This document shows, one piece after another, positions 62,060 to 64,000 of a DNA stretch of 64,000 bases. Within the stretch, counting starts at the first letter, position 1. Each line of letters begins with the position of its first letter. The notes under the pieces are model-generated. The model was given only the letters and a program-made list of their open reading frames with translations. It was not told where the DNA came from and did not search any database. The position numbers were made by a program, and so were the translations under genes. This DNA comes from Streptomyces spinosisporus (GTDB taxonomy: Bacteria; Actinomycetota; Actinomycetes; Streptomycetales; Streptomycetaceae), in NCBI RefSeq assembly GCF_022698145.1, contig NZ_JALDAX010000021.1, positions 1-64,000 on the forward strand. The letters run 5' to 3'.

Positions 62060-62793
62060 CAGCGGGCGCCTTCCTGCTCGGCCGGATCGGTCCCCGCGAC
62101 CGGATCGGTTCCCGCGACCGGCTCTTTTCGCCCTGACGGGTGATTCCGGGAATTCGGGACGGATGGGGAACTGCCGGAACCGGCTCGGGAGTTCACAGGG
62201 GGAGAGCTCGACTCCGCCTTCGCCTTGCGGGACAGGACGATCGCGCCGACCAGTGCCGCGAGGAGGAGGACGGAGAGGGCCTCGAAGGGGAGGACCCAGT
62301 TCTGGAAGAGGCTCGCCCCGGTGACGGCGGTGGAGCCGGCGGCCGGGCCGTCCAGGTCGATCCAGGTCGCGCGGAAGGCGTCGACGACGACCCAGACCAG
62401 GGCGGCGGCCGAGGCGACGGCCACGGTGAGTGCCGCCCAGCGGTTCCCGGAGTCGGCATCCGGCGAGCGGCCGATGGGGGCCCTGGTGAGCATCAGACCG
62501 AACAGAAGGAGGACAACGACGGAACCGACATAGATGAGGACCTGCACCCAGGCGATGAACTCGGCAGTGAGCAGCAGGTATTCGACGGCGAGACCGCCGA
62601 GGGTGACCACCAGCCACAGGGCGGCGTGCACCAGCTGGCGGGTGGTGACGGTGACGAGGGCGGCGCCGAAGGTGACGAGGCCGACGAGGAGGAAGGTGAT
62701 CTCGACGCCGGTCGGAGAGAGGAAGCCATGGGTGTCCGCGGCCAGGTTCGTGGCGGGGGCCGCGGTCACGGTGGCGGCTGCGGCGAGGCTCAC
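62059..62793 (-). CDS. nuoJ: NADH-quinone oxidoreductase subunit J
   Basis: 244 aa, five membrane segments. GALVTVTTRQLVHAALWLVV and EFIAWVQVLIYVGSVVVLLL are family blocks, the latter with the flexible helix 3 region. The last ~60 residues are a Ser/Pro/charged tail ending in a VAGTDP duplication. GTG start at 62793 overlaps the nuoI stop. Confidence 0.94.
   Translation of the reverse strand: MSLAAAATVTAAPATNLAADTHGFLSPTGVEITFLLVGLVTFGAALVTVTTRQLVHAALWLVVTLGGLAVEYLLLTAEFIAWVQVLIYVGSVVVLLLFGLMLTRAPIGRSPDADSGNRWAALTVAVASAAALVWVVVDAFRATWIDLDGPAAGSTAVTGASLFQNWVLPFEALSVLLLAALVGAIVLSRKAKAESSSPPVNSRAGSGSSPSVPNSRNHPSGRKEPVAGTDPVAGTDPAEQEGAR
62083..62118. repeat. 18-bp tandem duplication within the nuoJ tail
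   Basis: CGGATCGGTCCCCGCGAC (62083-62100) and CGGATCGGTTCCCGCGAC (62101-62118), in frame, encode the repeated VAGTDP near the NuoJ C-terminus. One mismatch between copies. Confidence 0.9.
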
Positions 62794-63365
62794 GACTCTC
62801 CTTCCTGGGGCTCGGCCTGGGCTGCCGCCAGCTTCTCGGCGGCCTTGCGGGCGGCGGTGATCTCCTTCGGTTCCTCGGCGGCCGGGTCGAGGGCCGGCGG
62901 GGCGGGGACCGTCCACATCCAGTCGCGGAGCTTGTCGCGTTCGTGGGTGAGTTCGTGGATGTCGGTCTCGGCGTACTCGAACTCCGGGGACCAGAACAGG
63001 GCGTCGAAAGGACAGACCTCGATGCAGATACCGCAGTACATGCACAGGGAGAAGTCGATGGCGAAGCGGTCGAGGACGTTGCGGCTGCGTTCGCGGCCGC
63101 CGGGGGTCGCCGCCGGGACCGTCTCCTTGTGGGAGTCGATGTAGATGCACCAGTCCGGGCACTCCCGGGCGCAGAGCATGCAGACCGTGCAGTTCTCCTC
63201 GAACAGGCCGATGACGCCACGGCTGCGGGGCGGCAGGTCGGGCAGGGCGTCCGGGTACTGAGCGGTGACGGTCTTCTTCGTCATCGTGCGCAGGGTGACG
63301 GCCAGGCCCTTGGCCAGGCCTGCGCCGGGGATGCGGGACCGGGTGGAGGGGAGCGGCTCCGCCAT
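62790..63365 (-). CDS. nuoI: NADH-quinone oxidoreductase subunit I
   Basis: 191 aa. Peripheral-arm subunit with two 4Fe-4S clusters: CTVCMLCARECPDWCIYI and CMYCGICIEVCPFDALFW, eight cysteines in the ferredoxin pattern. A C-terminal Ala/Glu-rich tail is typical of actinobacteria. It links the Fe-S chain to quinone. Start MAEPLPSTRSRIPGAG; shares a base with the nuoH stop. Confidence 0.96.
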   Translation of the reverse strand: MAEPLPSTRSRIPGAGLAKGLAVTLRTMTKKTVTAQYPDALPDLPPRSRGVIGLFEENCTVCMLCARECPDWCIYIDSHKETVPAATPGGRERSRNVLDRFAIDFSLCMYCGICIEVCPFDALFWSPEFEYAETDIHELTHERDKLRDWMWTVPAPPALDPAAEEPKEITAARKAAEKLAAAQAEPQEGES

Positions 63366-64000
63366 CAGGAGATCACCACCTTGACGATGCCGGTGAGGGC
63401 GATCTGAGCGAGGGAGAGGGGGACGAGGAGGGTCCAGGAGAGCTTCTGGAGCTGGTCCTCGCGCAGGCGGGGATAGGTGACGCGGAGCCAGATCACGAGG
63501 AAGGCGAGGACGGCCGTCTTCAGCAGGGTCCACACCCAGCCGAGGCCGTCGGCGCCCCAGGGGCCGTGCCAGCCGCCCAGGAACAGGACGGTGGTCAGGC
63601 CGCACAGGACGATGATTCCGGCGTACTCGGCGAGGAGGAACAGTGCGAAGCGCAGGCCCGTGTATTCGGTGTACGCGCCGAAGATGATCTCCGAGTCGGC
63701 GACGGGCATGTCGAAGGGCGGGCGCTGGAGTTCAGCGAGGCCGGCGACGAAGAAGACGATCGCGCCGACGATCTGCCAGGGAAGCCACCACCACTCGAAG
63801 GCGTCGAGGATGCCGGGGAGGGAGACGGTTCCGGCCGCCATGGCCACCGAGGCGGCGGTGAGGAGCATCGGGAGTTCGTAGGCGAGGAGCTGGGCGGCGG
63901 TGCGCAGGCCGCCGAGGAGGGAGAACTTGTTGGCGGAGGCCCAGCCGGCCATGAGGGAGCCGAGGACGCCCACGCCCATGACGGCGAGGACGAAGAAGAC
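63365..64000 (-). CDS. nuoH: NADH-quinone oxidoreductase subunit H, C-terminal part (cut by window edge)
   Basis: About 212 C-terminal residues. LMAGWASANKFSLLGGLRTA, QLLAYELPMLLTAASVAMAA, AELQRPPFDMPVADSEIIFG and EYTGLRFALFLLAEYAG are diagnostic for the quinone-chamber subunit; the ELQRPPFD loop is almost invariant. The gene continues beyond 64000, where nuoG and earlier subunits are expected. Confidence 0.97.
   Translation of the reverse strand, partial: VFFVLAVMGVGVLGSLMAGWASANKFSLLGGLRTAAQLLAYELPMLLTAASVAMAAGTVSLPGILDAFEWWWLPWQIVGAIVFFVAGLAELQRPPFDMPVADSEIIFGAYTEYTGLRFALFLLAEYAGIIVLCGLTTVLFLGGWHGPWGADGLGWVWTLLKTAVLAFLVIWLRVTYPRLREDQLQKLSWTLLVPLSLAQIALTGIVKVVIS

Overview
The window is high-GC actinobacterial chromosome, almost certainly from a Streptomyces. 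The evidence is GC-rich third codon positions, many GTG starts and one TTG start, long acidic or Ala/Gly-rich extensions on NusG, S3 and L23, the block trnW-secE-nusG-rplKA-rplJL-rpoBC-rpsLG-fusA-tuf, and a paired MaoC/UPF0336 dehydratase next to rpmG. Most genes lie on the minus strand, so the highly expressed operons read from high to low coordinates. I infer that the replication fork also travels this way and that oriC lies beyond the right edge.

Layout. Positions 1-14908 (all minus) hold the alpha, spc and S10 ribosomal clusters, read from rpsJ (14908) down to rpoA, which is cut by the left edge; secY, adk, map, infA and rpmJ are included. A single membrane acyltransferase (15296-16432) separates this from the str operon (tuf, fusA, rpsG, rpsL; 16622-20996). 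A DUF1707/DUF4190-type membrane protein follows, then rpoC and rpoB, rplL and rplJ, two related lipoproteins, rplA and rplK, nusG, secE and tRNA-Trp (36171). Strong hairpins lie at most operon joints. Good promoter matches precede rpsL, rpoB, rpsJ and the tRNA-Trp unit. One 17-base hairpin sequence is shared by the S10 and str leaders.

Positions 36454-45607 are a mixed metabolic section: an aspC-type aminotransferase, an adenosine-deaminase-family enzyme, a TetR regulator divergent from an NmrA-like protein with operator palindromes between them, murB, a small DUF protein, a 14-TM drug exporter with its TetR regulator and paired operators, two MaoC-fold dehydratase subunits, rpmG, tRNA-Met and tRNA-Thr. 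A 32-bp tandem repeat lies between rpmG and the dehydratase pair.

Positions 45874-56353 are accessory and household genes: an amidohydrolase, a second NAD(P)-binding protein, a small zinc-ribbon protein, a NUDIX hydrolase, an MFS exporter fused to three transthyretin-like beta-sandwich domains, a secreted His-rich protein, tRNA-Tyr, yajQ, a GlsB-family protein, an APC permease, yccF and htpX. Positions 56581-64000 hold the distal half of the respiratory complex I operon (nuoH to nuoN), cut by the right edge inside nuoH.

I found no CRISPR array, prophage, insertion sequence or complete antibiotic cluster. The most unusual items are the MFS/transthyretin-like fusion with an orphan operator, the His-rich secreted protein beside it, the lipoprotein pair inside the ribosomal block, the 32-bp repeats, two consensus DnaA boxes between convergent genes at 55038-55063, and an altered substrate-site motif in the adenosine deaminase homologue.
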